DNA of 64,000 nt from JANNVK01 sp031414415 (GTDB lineage Bacteria > Acidobacteriota > Blastocatellia > Pyrinomonadales > Pyrinomonadaceae), in NCBI GenBank assembly GCA_031414415.1, contig JANNVK010000134.1:1-64000 (forward strand). The letters run 5' to 3'. Shown here one piece after another: positions 33,345 through 44,100 of the stretch. A program made the translations under genes and the position numbers. Below the pieces are notes generated by a model. The model saw only the letters and a list, made by a program, of their open reading frames with translations, ran no database searches and had not been told where the DNA came from. Numbering within the stretch: position 1 is the first letter of the stretch; each line of letters starts with the position of its first letter.

Positions 33345-34028
33345 TTAGTTTCGTTGTTTTATAGAACTTGAGCCACTTGAGTGTTTTTTAAGATTTTTTA
33401 CTTCACCAATATAAGTTATTTCGCTTGCTCCAGAAGCCTTTGCCTCAAGCGATTCGCTAACATTTAAAACTGCATTGCTCGCACCGCTAACTTTCGCATC
33501 CGCAAATTCTGTCAGCAAATTTTCGGCATCAAGAACGCTTGCTCCGCTCAATTTAAAATCAAATGTATTTGTTTCACCGGAGATTTTTATTTTACTCGCA
33601 CCGCTTGCTTTGAGCGAAAAGTTGTCATTTTTCAGGTTATCAATTGTCATCGTTGAAACTCCCGAAACTTTTGCATTTAAAAGCTCGGGCATTGAGATTC
33701 GGACATTCATTTTTGTATTTGTTGTCAGCCATTTTTCGGTGTAAATGTTTAAAGTTGTGCCGTCAATTTCAGTTTTGACATATTCGAGCAAATTGTCGTC
33801 AGCATCAACTTCAACGCTAAATTCTTTTGCGGCAATTATTTCAACATTTATTGCTCCGCTTGTTTCGACAGTTTTAAAATCTGATATGTTGCGGACTTCG
33901 GTTTTTAAAATTCCAGAACCGACAATTCTTGGGGTGAAAAAACTAAAACGTCCAAATGATGTTGAAAAAGATGCGACAACGCCAATAATTAATGCGAATG
34001 CGAAAATTAATAAACCTATTTTTTTCAT
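33345..34028 (-). CDS. Exported GIN-domain (DUF2807) protein
   Basis: A 227-residue exported protein with a right-handed beta-helix-like repeat: successive strands LLNAKVSGVSTMTIDNL, FSLKASGASKIKISGETN, FDFKLSGASVLDAENL, FADAKVSGASNAVLNV and LEAKASGASEITYIGEV, each with the S-G-A-S turn typical of DUF2807 'putative auto-transporter adhesin, head GIN' domains. A signal sequence or anchor is seen at the N-terminus (MKKIGLLIFAFALIIGVVAS). I chose the ATG at 34028 (GGAGAA 5 nt upstream); the frame from 34040 would use TTG. Convergent with the polysaccharide operon. Role unknown. Confidence 0.85.
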   Translation of the reverse strand: MKKIGLLIFAFALIIGVVASFSTSFGRFSFFTPRIVGSGILKTEVRNISDFKTVETSGAINVEIIAAKEFSVEVDADDNLLEYVKTEIDGTTLNIYTEKWLTTNTKMNVRISMPELLNAKVSGVSTMTIDNLKNDNFSLKASGASKIKISGETNTFDFKLSGASVLDAENLLTEFADAKVSGASNAVLNVSESLEAKASGASEITYIGEVKNLKKHSSGSSSIKQRN

Positions 34029-34446
34029 AAATTTCTCCAATAAATAATTTAGGGAATGACTCCAAAATTTTTAACGATTTTTTTTATTAAATGTTCGCTG
34101 AATGTTTTAGATAAAATACTTTCTTGCTGTTATCACTTTAAATATTGAAGTTTATTGTAAAATCACAAATATATTTTTCGTGAAGTAATTACTCACTTAC
34201 ATAAAGGGAAAAAATTCACAAACTTTAGTAATAAAATTACTTAAAAACCTGACGAAAATTGACGTTATTTGCTTGCCTTATTGTTATTTTTACGTTAAAA
34301 ACCTAGTAGTCATCAAATTATCTGAAATAATCTGCTTGTTTAATTTTTTCTTTTACAAAAGTCGAGAGACGAAAGTGAAGGCGTTTGATATTGACAGCAA
34401 CTCTTAAAAATTTCGGAAACATATTAAAGTTTAAGGAGAATTAAAA
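34029..34446. other. AT-rich divergent intergenic region
   Basis: A 418-bp gap between the divergent GIN-domain and TonB receptor genes. A TTGACA lies at 34391-34396 but no matching -10 at 16-18 bp is convincing. The TonB receptor has AAGGAG at 34433-34438. No ORF, palindrome or repeat was recognised in the rest. Confidence 0.5.
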
Positions 34447-37400
34447 ATGAAGGTATTTCCTTTGAGATTTACAGCTTTCGCGACTAGCTTTTTGTCAGTT
34501 GCATTAATTTCATTAATTACTGTCGGAGCCGTTTTTGCACAAGCACAGTCAACCGCTGCCGATTTAACCGGTGTTGTCACGGACGCAACTGGTGCGGCTG
34601 TTCCAGGTGCGACAGTTACAGCAAAAAACGATGCAACGAGCATTTCGCGAACATCAGTCGCAAACGATTCGGGCGAATACAAATTAATTGGATTGCCGCC
34701 CGGAACATATAAGCTAACCGCTGAATCAAAGGGTTTTAAAAAGACCACAGTTTCGGCTGTAACTTTGACTATTGGGCAATCAGCCGAATTAACAATTAAG
34801 CTCGAAACGGGTGAAGTTGGTGCGGAAGTTGTTGTAGGAATTGGCGATGTTGAACTCGTTGAAACAGGCAAAACTTCGATTGGGTCAACTATTGACCAAC
34901 AAAAAATTGCCAGTTTGCCGATTAACGAAAGAAGTGCAACAGGTTTTGCTCTTACGCTTTCAACAGTTGGACGCGATAACGGACGAGTTATCGGACCAGC
35001 ACCAACATCAGGATTGAACATCGGCGGACAACGCGGACGTTCGACTCAAGTAAACGTTGACGGAGCTGATTTTACTGATAATTCAACAAACGCATCACGC
35101 TCGACAGTTTCGCAAGAAGCAGTTCAGGAGTATCAAATTTCGACAAACTCATATACCGCAGAATTCGGTCGTGCGACAGGTGGAGTTATTAACGTTGTCA
35201 CCAAACGTGGCGAAAACGATTTCCACGGCAGTGCTTTTGGCTATTTGCGAGACAAGAGTATTCAAGCTCGAAATGCTTTCGCACCTATTGCAAGTCCGGC
35301 TTATAACCGTAAGCAATTTGGATTTGCTGTTGGTGGTCCAATTTCACGTTCTTCGAAAACATACTTTTTTGGATCGTATGAAGGTCGCAGACGTAATGAA
35401 TCAGGATTTTTTACGAGTAATGTAAATGGCGAAGGTGCTAATGCTTTGACGAGTTCAGTTACATTTACAGTCCCTGGGCTTCCGTCTCAGACTTTTAATC
35501 GTTTGACTGCCACTCAAGCTACATATGTGAATGCTTTGCTTGCATTACCAGGCGGTGCAGGGGTTACGGGTGCGATTAATTACTTGTATTTGGCATCAAG
35601 TGGCGGAAACACCGCTTTGAATGGAACAAATCAATTAATTAGTACCGGCGGTGCGATTCCTGCTGGACAAGTTATTGGTGCTAGATTTTTGGCGACTGGT
35701 GCTCCAGTTCCAATTGGATCACGCGGAGCTAATGGTTTACCAAATGCGTTTCGTGCTTTGAATAGTTTGGCAAAAGTTTTCCCTGTAACTGACAGAAATC
35801 ATCTTTCTTCGGTTCGGTTTGACCAATATATAAATGACAATAACCAGTTGAATGTTCGACTTGGTTACAATGTCGGAAATCTAACTGGAATTCAAGTAGA
35901 ATCACAAAATCAATCACTAGGTCAAAATGATTTCTCGCGAACTGGTGTCACGACACTTCGTGATTACTCAGCGGCAATTAGTTTAGACTCAGCCTTAAGC
36001 GGAACAACTGCAAACACTTTCCGATTTAGTTTTGGTAAACGAAAAACGAGTTTTAGATCGCAAAATGGCGAAGCTGTCGCAATCAATTTGTCCGACACAG
36101 CATTTTTTGGACAAGAAGTTTTTGCTCCTGTTGATCGTGTAGAAGATAGATTTCAATTTATCAATAACTTTAATTGGGTTGTTGGTAGTCATACATTCAA
36201 GTTTGGTGGAGATGTTGCATTTGTCAGAATTCCAGAAGCCAGATTTGAGTTAAATTATGGCGGTCTTTACAATTTTGGGAACTTTGCTTCAACTCGTTTA
36301 GCTCCGTTTCCAACCTTGAGTCCTACTCTTACACCCCCTGATTTCACGCCTATTCAGTCTTACGGACTTGGTTTGCCCTCAACCTTTGTTCAAGGGTTCG
36401 GAAATCCAATTAGTAAAATTAACAACAAGCCGCTCGCTTTCTTCGCTCAAGATTCGTGGAGAATTCGTAAAAATTTAACTATTAATTACGGGATTCGTTA
36501 TGATGTTGAGTTTACTGACACGATTGCTCCAGTGCCTTATCGAGATCCTTTAACTGGTATCAATTTCACAGCAGATAATTTTCTTACTGCTCAAGATGCA
36601 GTTGGGGTTCAACAAGGAATTCCGAGAGATACAAACAACTTTGCACCAAGATTTGGTTTTGCATGGGATGTGATGGGCGATGGCAAAACAAAAGTTAGTG
36701 GTTCGCTTGGCTATTATTACGATCATCCACTTTTGGCGATTGCCTTTAACTCAGACGTGGCTGACCAATCGCAACAACAACAGGCTATTTTGACTGCAGG
36801 AAGCCCAGCCCCATCTGCTCCATTAAATGCTGCACAAGTGTTTCAAGGAACTGTTTGTTCAACTGCAACATTCAATCCGCTTTGTCCGACTGGATTTACA
36901 ACATTTGGACTTGCTGCCAATTCGCAATATTTATTTGGGCAACAGCGATTCAATAATCAAACATTTACCGGATTTGGTTCAGTTTTACCGTTTTCGCTTC
37001 CGATAACGAAAAACTTCCAATATGCTTCGGCAACGCAAGCGAATTTCACAGTTGAACGTCAAATTGGTAAAGACATGGCGATTTCTGCTTCATATCTTTT
37101 CGTTGGGGCTCATCATTTGCCAAGACCAACTGATTTGAATCCGCAAAACTCTGCATTGTTGCTACAGAATTTTCTACGATTTTCAGGCGGAGTAATACCA
37201 CCGAATTTCAACTCGGATTTTGTGTTGGGTGGAATCACTATTGCGACAACTGCACCTGGATCCACTTTTACAAATTCGTTTGCACAACTTTGTACGGTTT
37301 TTATTCCAGGTATGATTGCACAGTGTCCGAACGGACGAGTGATTAGCCCTGCAATTGCTAATTTTTTCCGAACAAACGCTCCAAATTATTTCCTGGCTCA

Positions 37401-38238
37401 ATCTGCTTCAGGTGGAGCGGTTACAAAAGCAGTTTTAGATTCGCAACTACCCGGAACACTCAGAACTCCGGGAGCATTAACACCATTTGGTTCAGTTAAT
37501 GCACAGGCTTCTGATGGAAATTCAAATTATAATGCTTTAAACCTTGAATTTACACGACGTTATGCAAACAATTTCTTCTTTTCGGCAAGATACACCTGGT
37601 CGCGTTCGATTGATGATTCTTCTGATTTGCAAACATTGCTTTTACCACAAGATGTGACAAACAGTCGTTTGGAAAGATCAGATTCTTTGTTTGACCAACG
37701 ACATCGGTTTGTCTTTAGTGGTTCTGTAAATTCACCGACAGAATGGAGAACTGGCAATAACTTCCAAAAGTTTATGTCAGATTTTACAATCTCGCCGATT
37801 GTTGAGTTTTCATCAGGTCGTCCGTTCAACATCATCACCAACTTTGATGCTAATGTTGACCAATCGCAATCTACTGATCGTCCAAGTGTGAGAGCTGATG
37901 GGACATTATGTATTCCTGGTAAGACAGGTTGTAATCCTTTAATTGAAAACGGACGATTTTCGAGTGGCAATCTAGGTCGAAATTTTGGAACGACACACGG
38001 ATTCTTCTCGTTTGACTTAGGTGTTACGCGAGCAATTCGTTTTGGTGAAAAAGTTCGACTTGATTTGATTGCACAAGGATTTAATATGTTTAATCGTTTC
38101 AACGAAGGAGCAGCCGCACCATCGTTTGATGCCGTTAATACTTTTGGTCAAAGAGCAAAAAATGGACGATATTATAGTCGTGCAACTGCTGCTTTCGATC
38201 CGCGTCAGTTCCAATTTGGCGTTAAACTTAACTTCTAA
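34447..38238 (+). CDS. TonB-dependent outer-membrane receptor with N-terminal carboxypeptidase-like domain
   Basis: A 1263-residue outer-membrane protein of the Oar-like type common in Acidobacteria. Signal peptide to about residue 36 (AVFAQAQ); a carboxypeptidase-regulatory-like beta-sandwich (LTGVVTDATGAAVPGATVTA ... YKLIGLPPGTYKLTAESKGF, ~38-115); a plug region (KIASLPINERSATGFALTLS, NVDGADFTDNSTNASRSTVS, AEFGRATGGVINVVTKRGEN); then a long beta-barrel ending in QFQFGVKLNF with C-terminal Phe. It takes up an unknown large substrate driven by TonB-ExbBD. Its own ribosome site is present and a terminator follows, so it is a single transcription unit. Confidence 0.92.
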   Translation: MKVFPLRFTAFATSFLSVALISLITVGAVFAQAQSTAADLTGVVTDATGAAVPGATVTAKNDATSISRTSVANDSGEYKLIGLPPGTYKLTAESKGFKKTTVSAVTLTIGQSAELTIKLETGEVGAEVVVGIGDVELVETGKTSIGSTIDQQKIASLPINERSATGFALTLSTVGRDNGRVIGPAPTSGLNIGGQRGRSTQVNVDGADFTDNSTNASRSTVSQEAVQEYQISTNSYTAEFGRATGGVINVVTKRGENDFHGSAFGYLRDKSIQARNAFAPIASPAYNRKQFGFAVGGPISRSSKTYFFGSYEGRRRNESGFFTSNVNGEGANALTSSVTFTVPGLPSQTFNRLTATQATYVNALLALPGGAGVTGAINYLYLASSGGNTALNGTNQLISTGGAIPAGQVIGARFLATGAPVPIGSRGANGLPNAFRALNSLAKVFPVTDRNHLSSVRFDQYINDNNQLNVRLGYNVGNLTGIQVESQNQSLGQNDFSRTGVTTLRDYSAAISLDSALSGTTANTFRFSFGKRKTSFRSQNGEAVAINLSDTAFFGQEVFAPVDRVEDRFQFINNFNWVVGSHTFKFGGDVAFVRIPEARFELNYGGLYNFGNFASTRLAPFPTLSPTLTPPDFTPIQSYGLGLPSTFVQGFGNPISKINNKPLAFFAQDSWRIRKNLTINYGIRYDVEFTDTIAPVPYRDPLTGINFTADNFLTAQDAVGVQQGIPRDTNNFAPRFGFAWDVMGDGKTKVSGSLGYYYDHPLLAIAFNSDVADQSQQQQAILTAGSPAPSAPLNAAQVFQGTVCSTATFNPLCPTGFTTFGLAANSQYLFGQQRFNNQTFTGFGSVLPFSLPITKNFQYASATQANFTVERQIGKDMAISASYLFVGAHHLPRPTDLNPQNSALLLQNFLRFSGGVIPPNFNSDFVLGGITIATTAPGSTFTNSFAQLCTVFIPGMIAQCPNGRVISPAIANFFRTNAPNYFLAQSASGGAVTKAVLDSQLPGTLRTPGALTPFGSVNAQASDGNSNYNALNLEFTRRYANNFFFSARYTWSRSIDDSSDLQTLLLPQDVTNSRLERSDSLFDQRHRFVFSGSVNSPTEWRTGNNFQKFMSDFTISPIVEFSSGRPFNIITNFDANVDQSQSTDRPSVRADGTLCIPGKTGCNPLIENGRFSSGNLGRNFGTTHGFFSFDLGVTRAIRFGEKVRLDLIAQGFNMFNRFNEGAAAPSFDAVNTFGQRAKNGRYYSRATAAFDPRQFQFGVKLNF

Positions 38239-38260
38239 ACCTTGGTTTAGATAAAACTTT

Positions 38261-38297
38261 AAAAGGTTGGTTAGCTTCGTCTAATCAGCCTTTTTTG
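38261..38297 (+). terminator. Rho-independent terminator after the TonB receptor gene
   Basis: AAAAGGTTGGTTAG (38261-38274) pairs with CTAATCAGCCTTTT (38281-38294), with two G-T pairs, around a 6-nt loop and followed by TTTTTT. It lies 23 nt after the stop. Confidence 0.75.
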
Positions 38298-38310
38298 TTA
38301 ATCTTCAATT

Positions 38311-39270
38311 GTGGAAATCTTTACTAAAAGAATCAAACAAAAAGCACTCGAAATTGGTTTCGATAAAATCGGAATCGTTCGTTCTGATGTTTTAGAAGTT
38401 GAAGCTGCAAATTTTGGAAATTGGCTCAAAAAAGGTTTTCACGGCGAAATGAAATGGCTCGAACGCGAACCCGAAAAACGAACAAATCCAAGTCTTATTT
38501 TTCCCGCCGCAAAGTCTATTATCGTTGTCGCACTTAACTATTACACACAGCACGAACACGAAGATTCGCGGGATAAAGGCAAAATTTCGCGATACGCTTG
38601 GGGCGATGATTATCACGATGTTGTTGGCGAAAAATTGCGAGAATTATTAGATTGGATAAAGACCGAAAACGCCGAGGCTGATGGGAAAATTTGTTGCGAT
38701 ATTCAGCCGATATTGGACAAAGCCTGGGCGGTAAAAGCCGGAATTGGCTGGCTCGGAAAACATTCAAATGTAATTAGTAAAGAGTTTGGTTCGTGGTTTT
38801 TTATTGGCGAAATAATCTTGAATTTGGAACTCGAATATGAAGATTTTCCTGAAGCTGATCATTGCGGAACTTGCACGTTGTGTCTTGATTCTTGCCCGAC
38901 CAACGCGATTGTTGAACCTTACACAGTTGACTCAAATGCTTGTATATCTTACGCTACTATTGAACTTCGTTCCCCTGAGTTACCACAAGAAATTAATAAA
39001 AACCTCAATGGTTGGCTTTACGGTTGCGACATTTGTCAAGATGTTTGCCCTTGGAATCGGTTTGAAAAGCCTACAAGCGAGAGTCGTTTCGAGCCAAGAG
39101 AAGGACTTGTTTCGCCTGATTTAGATCAAATTTTAAAACTCAGTGATTTAGAATATACCCAAAAATTTCGCAAAAGTGCGATTAAAAGAACAAAATTAAA
39201 AGGTTTACAGCGAAATGCTCGAGCCTTAAAAAATATCAAGATTGAACTCGGAGAAGAAAATGAAAAATAA
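38311..39270 (+). CDS. queG: Epoxyqueuosine reductase
   Basis: Reduces epoxyqueuosine to queuosine in the anticodon of certain tRNAs, the last step of queuosine synthesis, using cobalamin and two 4Fe-4S clusters. The 319-residue protein has the N-terminal DUF1730 region (GFHGEMKWLEREPEKRTNPS), a central catalytic part (DIQPILDKAWAVKAGIGWLG, with catalytic Asp before the Lys) and ferredoxin motifs CGTCTLCLDSCPTNAI (~184) and CDICQDVCPW (~239). The start is GTG at 38311, chosen because the next ATG (in MKWL) would delete conserved residues. It overlaps the next gene by 11 nt. Confidence 0.95.
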   Translation: MEIFTKRIKQKALEIGFDKIGIVRSDVLEVEAANFGNWLKKGFHGEMKWLEREPEKRTNPSLIFPAAKSIIVVALNYYTQHEHEDSRDKGKISRYAWGDDYHDVVGEKLRELLDWIKTENAEADGKICCDIQPILDKAWAVKAGIGWLGKHSNVISKEFGSWFFIGEIILNLELEYEDFPEADHCGTCTLCLDSCPTNAIVEPYTVDSNACISYATIELRSPELPQEINKNLNGWLYGCDICQDVCPWNRFEKPTSESRFEPREGLVSPDLDQILKLSDLEYTQKFRKSAIKRTKLKGLQRNARALKNIKIELGEENEK

Positions 39271-40621
39271 ACGTCAAAATGCTGTGTTGTTATTAATCTC
39301 ACTCGTTTTTTTTGCAATTAGTTTTGGAACAGTCGCGGAAAGTGTAAAAACTGCAAGTCCAGAAGTTACAGCCACGCCGACACCAAAAAAAGCAGTCAAA
39401 AAAACGCCAACTCCAACACCAAAAAAAACAACTTCAATGAATTCAACTAAATCAAAGTCGAATTCAAACACCAAAAAAATAACGAATTCTAAAACAACAT
39501 CGAATTCAAAAACAGTTGCCAATAAATCAAATTCCAACAGCAAAGCGAAAACAAATTCGAAAACCAACTCAAATTCGAAAGCGAAAACTAATTCAAATTC
39601 AAATAAAAAAGCTAATACAAATTCGTCAAAAACTAACTCGAAAGCAAACACGAAAACTAATGTAAATTCGTCAAAAACTAATTCGAAAGCAAACTCAAAC
39701 AAAGCCGCGAATTCAAATTCGAGTAAGAAAACCAATACAAATACGGCAATAATTACACCAAAAGCTGATTTGCCAAAAGTAATTGTCAACACAACAGCTT
39801 CGCGGATTAGAACCCAAGCAAGTTCGAGTTCGGCGGAGTTGCGACGGGCAAAACTTGGAACGGTTTTAGGAGTTTCAGAAAAGAAAGGTTCGTGGTATCG
39901 GGTTCAATATGTGGTCAGCGGAAAAAATTTGAGCGGTTGGATTCCGGCAACTGCGGTTTCAGATTTTGATGCGAATGCGGCGGACGAAATGAATTCGCAA
40001 ATAGTTGAGCGATATTTTGCAACGGATGGAATGAGTTTTGAAACGGCTTCTGAACTTTTTGAATTTCTTTCAAAATCGAAAACCACATCAGCAGATCTTG
40101 GTTTGAAACGCCTGCTTTCGTTGCGTCAAGCCTTGAAAGCGATGTCGCAGCCACAAAATAAGGATCAACGCGAATTTTTAAAAACTTACGATGATCAGAT
40201 AATTTATAGCGAACCATCAGGCGAATGGTATGTTAGAAGCGAAAAGTTTTGGGACTTGCACAGCAAAAACAAATCAGACGAAATTGCTTGGGAAGCGGCA
40301 AAAAATCCGCTCGCCGGCGAATGCGAAGGTTATGTAAATTGCCATCTTTTTTATATCCGGCAAACTGATGGCGAATATTTAAACCTTTATCCTGAAGGCA
40401 AACATTCGCCAGAAGCCTTGACCAATATCACAAATATGCTTGATCCAATTGTTGCTGATTTGACAGATAAATCAGTTTACAACGGACCGAGCGATGTTAG
40501 CGACAGAGCAGAATTTAACAAAGTAATTACTGAACTTCGGGCGATAATCTCGAAACTAGGTTTTATCGAAAAAGAAAAATCTCTGCAACAACTCGAAAAA
40601 ATCGCCGAAGGTTTTAGATAA
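39260..40621 (+). CDS. Exported SH3b-domain protein with Asn/Ser/Lys/Thr repeat stalk
   Basis: A 453-residue exported protein: signal peptide to ~30, a Thr/Pro/Lys linker (TPTPKKAVKKTPTPTPKK), then about 105 residues of low-complexity sequence built almost only of Asn, Ser, Lys, Thr and Ala (repeated KTNSKANT/SSKTNSKAN units, ~50-155). A bacterial SH3 domain follows (VIVNTTASRIRTQASSSSAE ... SGWIPATAVSDFD, ~175-245), then a C-terminal domain of unknown type. The ATG at 39260 has GGAG 6 nt upstream, inside queG. SH3b domains often bind peptidoglycan, so the stalk may span the periplasm to the wall. A perfect terminator follows. Confidence 0.8.
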   Translation: MKNKRQNAVLLLISLVFFAISFGTVAESVKTASPEVTATPTPKKAVKKTPTPTPKKTTSMNSTKSKSNSNTKKITNSKTTSNSKTVANKSNSNSKAKTNSKTNSNSKAKTNSNSNKKANTNSSKTNSKANTKTNVNSSKTNSKANSNKAANSNSSKKTNTNTAIITPKADLPKVIVNTTASRIRTQASSSSAELRRAKLGTVLGVSEKKGSWYRVQYVVSGKNLSGWIPATAVSDFDANAADEMNSQIVERYFATDGMSFETASELFEFLSKSKTTSADLGLKRLLSLRQALKAMSQPQNKDQREFLKTYDDQIIYSEPSGEWYVRSEKFWDLHSKNKSDEIAWEAAKNPLAGECEGYVNCHLFYIRQTDGEYLNLYPEGKHSPEALTNITNMLDPIVADLTDKSVYNGPSDVSDRAEFNKVITELRAIISKLGFIEKEKSLQQLEKIAEGFR

Positions 40622-40642
40622 TTTAAACATCAACTAAACTTC

Positions 40643-40687
40643 AAAAAAACAGCCAAATCTATTTATTTAAGATTTGGCTGTTTTTTA
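40643..40687 (+). terminator. Strong Rho-independent terminator
   Basis: AAAAAACAGCCAAATCT and its exact complement AGATTTGGCTGTTTTTT form a 17-bp stem over a 9-nt loop, ending in a run of T, 22 nt after the SH3 protein stop. Confidence 0.9.
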
Positions 40688-40724
40688 AATTAAGAAACAA
40701 ACTATACGCTTTTCAGTTAAAAAA

Positions 40725-40834
40725 TGTGCATTAGTCAAGAAGGCGAGTCAGTAGCGTTTGCGTGAGCGAATGCGTTGCCTTTTGCTTACTTGAGACGCAT
40801 CGGCTAACGCCCACGCTACTGACTTTAATGCACA
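40725..40834. repeat. 110-bp palindromic element, inverted termini TGTGCATTA
   Basis: TGTGCATTA at the left and TAATGCACA at the right end are exact inverted repeats. Inside them GTCAGTAGCG (left) and CGCTACTGAC (right) repeat the inversion, with a 12-nt insertion in the left arm between the two blocks. The centre is GC-richer than the surroundings. No ORF. It looks like a MITE or REPIN-type element. The remainder of the gap 40622-41113 is AT-rich without recognisable features. Confidence 0.65.
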
Positions 40835-41113
40835 ATTTCTAGGTAAAAACGGTTACATATCAGAAAGCTAAACAAATTTTTGTCACAGATAAATAATGAT
40901 TTAGGATTATAAAAGCATAATTTAACCGAGTTATTTAACTTTTTTTTTGGGTTTAATGTGAAATAAGTAGTTGAATCTGGCTTTTAATTTTAAAATCTAC
41001 ATCTCTCAGCAATAAAAATGTAAATCTTATATATCCAGACGGCAAAAACTCTTGCGTTTTGCATCTAAATAAGTTATCAATTCTCTTGATTATAAAAAGG
41101 TGCTGTTTTTTTT

Positions 41114-44100
41114 ATGAAAAATTTCTTAACCGCAATTTGTCTATGTTTTTTTCTTTCAGTTTTGGGTTTATTTTTTCTTTTACCTTCGACAAAAGCTGAA
41201 GAAAATGTTCTCGAAAACTTACTAAACTTGCCATCGCCGCCGCCGCCAAATCCGATGGTTGAAATGCGTTCGAAAGGTCGCAATGCTAATTTCTATACCT
41301 CAAACAATCCGCCAGGAGATGATGCCTCGCCGCAAGATTTGAATGATTTTTGGATGTCGCAAAACGGTCGTGATGAAAGATTTACATATAAATTAAAACC
41401 GAGCGAAAAAACAGTCGAGAAACTTAAATCTGAAATCGAAAAAAATCCCGAAAAACTTTCTTCGTTAATCAATAATTTACCTGATGATTCAGGCACGGTA
41501 GATTTTGTAAAACGGCTTTACGAGAAAGAACTCGCGGAAGACAAATACGGAATTGACTGGCAGGTAACAATAAAAACTTGGCTGACATATAACACAAACA
41601 CCTTTAGCGATCAGCTCGAGGTTACAGCAAAACAGGTTAAAGACGCTGCTGGTTATGTCACAAATCAATATGAACTTTTGACGCTTGCGAAAGTTGATTG
41701 GAACAAAGCACAGCCTATTTTACAAGCACTTTTAAACGATTCGAGCCAGCCGGTTTCGCAAACTCTCGCTCGTTGGGCATTTTATCAACACGCAATTTCT
41801 ACTAATTCTACTGGTGATATTGATAAATACCGAAGTGAATTAAAGTCTGCGGTTGAAGACAAATCGGCATCGGCTGGAGTGAGAGATTTGGCGATGGACG
41901 CACTTGTCAGAGTTGGTGATTTTCCGGGCAGAGACGATTGGTATTATTCGCTTCTAAGCGACGAAACATTGCACGATTTAAAGATCAATGGGCAAACTTA
42001 TACTGGTTTAACGACACTTTTAAATCAATCGCCATCAGATAAATATTCTGAAAAAATGATTGAACTGACGAGAAGTTCAAATCAAACTGTCCGAAACGCA
42101 GCGGTGCGAAATCTTGCAACTTTAATCGACGAAAATAATATTGAAGTTGTTCGTGCCTTGCTTCCGTGGCTTGAAGATCGAAAGTGGGCAAAAGAAGTTG
42201 TCGGAAATGAAAGACTGCAAATTGTAAACGCTTTGCGGACAATTGTTTTGCCAGAAAGTGTTCCAGGTTTATTGCAAGTTTTGAATGAAAAACAAACCAA
42301 TGAAGTTCGTGTTTATCCAAATTCTAATGCGACGAACACAGCTATGAACGCAGCAATTGTTGCAGGTGAAATGGCAAATAAAGCGATTGAAATGGCTAAT
42401 CTTGCTTCGGGAAATGTCGCCGGCGGACGTTTGGAAAGTGTTGATTCTTATCCACTTAGAAGTTCGGCAATCTCGGCATTAGAAATTCAAAAAGATCAAA
42501 GTGCAGCCGGTCCGTTGCGACTTGTTTTGCCGGAAGTTCAAGATTGGGAGCGAATGACTGTTATTCGGGCGATGTTGGCTTGTAATGCATTTTCGATTCA
42601 AGAACAGGTTGAATCGCTGGAACTGACGGCGAAGGTTATGAGTAAGCAAAACGAAGCGATGAAAGCCGCAAATGTTGCAACAAACATTTCAGCAAATGTT
42701 GGAATCACAACAGGTGCCGTTGCTAATAAAGTTTCAGTTGATGAATCAGGATTTCCTTATGGAAAGCCATATAATCCTTCGCAAATTCCGCAAATTCTTG
42801 GGTTTCAATTGATAAATTGGCAAAATGTTAGTGATGAATTGATTACAGCGGTGATTAATAGAATTCAAATTATTGAGAAAAAAGAACCAAAAATAGCGGC
42901 TACGCTTCGCCAAATAATCAGAAATTGGAATGGAAAAGGAATCAACTCTTTGCTGCTTCGCGATTTAAAAGGAGGGAAGGCAGACTTGGAAACTATTGTT
43001 AAACTTCTGAGTTTGCGTAAAGAACTTCGCGAAAAACAACAAAACGAAATTTTTGATATTCGAGGCGGAAGCCCAATCGCACTTGGTATTTCAGCTTGCT
43101 TGCTCGGAGATAACTCTGAATATGACACAACTCTCGGAAATGAAAACGTCGATACAAAAATTGCATTATTAAGTTGTGCGAGACTAATTCGTGCTGATTT
43201 ACCGGTCTCGAGAGTAGCGGAAAATCTGAAAAGTCCAAATAAACTGCTGGCTTTGGCGGCTGAAAAGTATCTCGAAAGTGTTGACACACCTGAAGCTCGC
43301 GGTTACGTTTTTGCGGCTCATCCAAATGAAGCAAAGATTTTGGGTGCGAGAATGTCTTTTTCTGATGAAAATTCGGGTTACACCGATTCATTACCGCAAT
43401 TATTTACGAGTGTAAATGAAGATTTTTATTATCAAGGTTTTGGTGGCGAGGAATTGGATGAAGTTGAAATACGTTTAAAAAAAGAGGTCAAGGAAAACTC
43501 AGAACTTATCGGAGTTTATACTTATGACACCAATTTTGTTCGAATTTATCGCGATAAAGCTGTTTTCAGCAAAGAAGAAGATGCAGCGAGGTATCGCGAA
43601 AGAACTCTCGAAGCTGATGAATTTAATAATCTGAAATCATTTTTAGCTGCCGAAAAAGTTGACGAATTACCGCCATTTATTGGTGATTGTGAAAGATATT
43701 GTCAGCCGCTAGAACTTTTAATGATTGGTCGCAATGGTGGACGACGAGTTTTTTTAAGAACTGAGGAGAAGCCAAAATTTTTCGCGGAGCTTGATAAAAT
43801 TTTCGAAGATATGCGAAAACCTCAAGGAAAGTTGCATTATTGGCTTGAAAAATATGCAACAGGTTTAGAAGTTTTGTTTGAAGATGAACGTTTGCAAGCT
43901 CGCACGCTTTGGAAAAACGGAGCAGATTTGTCAATTTTGGTCGAAGATGCACCACGACGTAAAGAAATTGACAAAGAAATTGCTAAACAAGAAGAACAAG
44001 AAGCATTGAGTTCATCAGCCGAATCAGAAACTGATTACGCAAAAATCGAAGAAGCAAATCGTAAACGACGCGAAGCACGCAGTTTTGAGGAATTTTCTTG

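Noticed and set aside
34391..34396. TTGACA as promoter of the first TonB receptor
   Set aside because: No -10 box at 16-18 bp; ATATTA is about 24 bp away, so the promoter is not supported.
34431..35021. 196-residue minus-strand ORF over the TonB receptor 5' end
   Set aside because: It overlaps the signal peptide and carboxypeptidase-like domain coding region entirely, which is well supported on the plus strand.
37560..38102. 180-residue minus-strand ORF in the TonB receptor gene
   Set aside because: Fully antisense to the conserved C-terminal barrel; no start signal and no recognisable domain.
39274..39792. 172-residue minus-strand ORF rich in Phe, Val, Leu and Glu
   Set aside because: It is the exact antisense of the Asn/Ser/Lys repeat stalk; composition arises from the complement of the repeated codons and there is no ribosome site.
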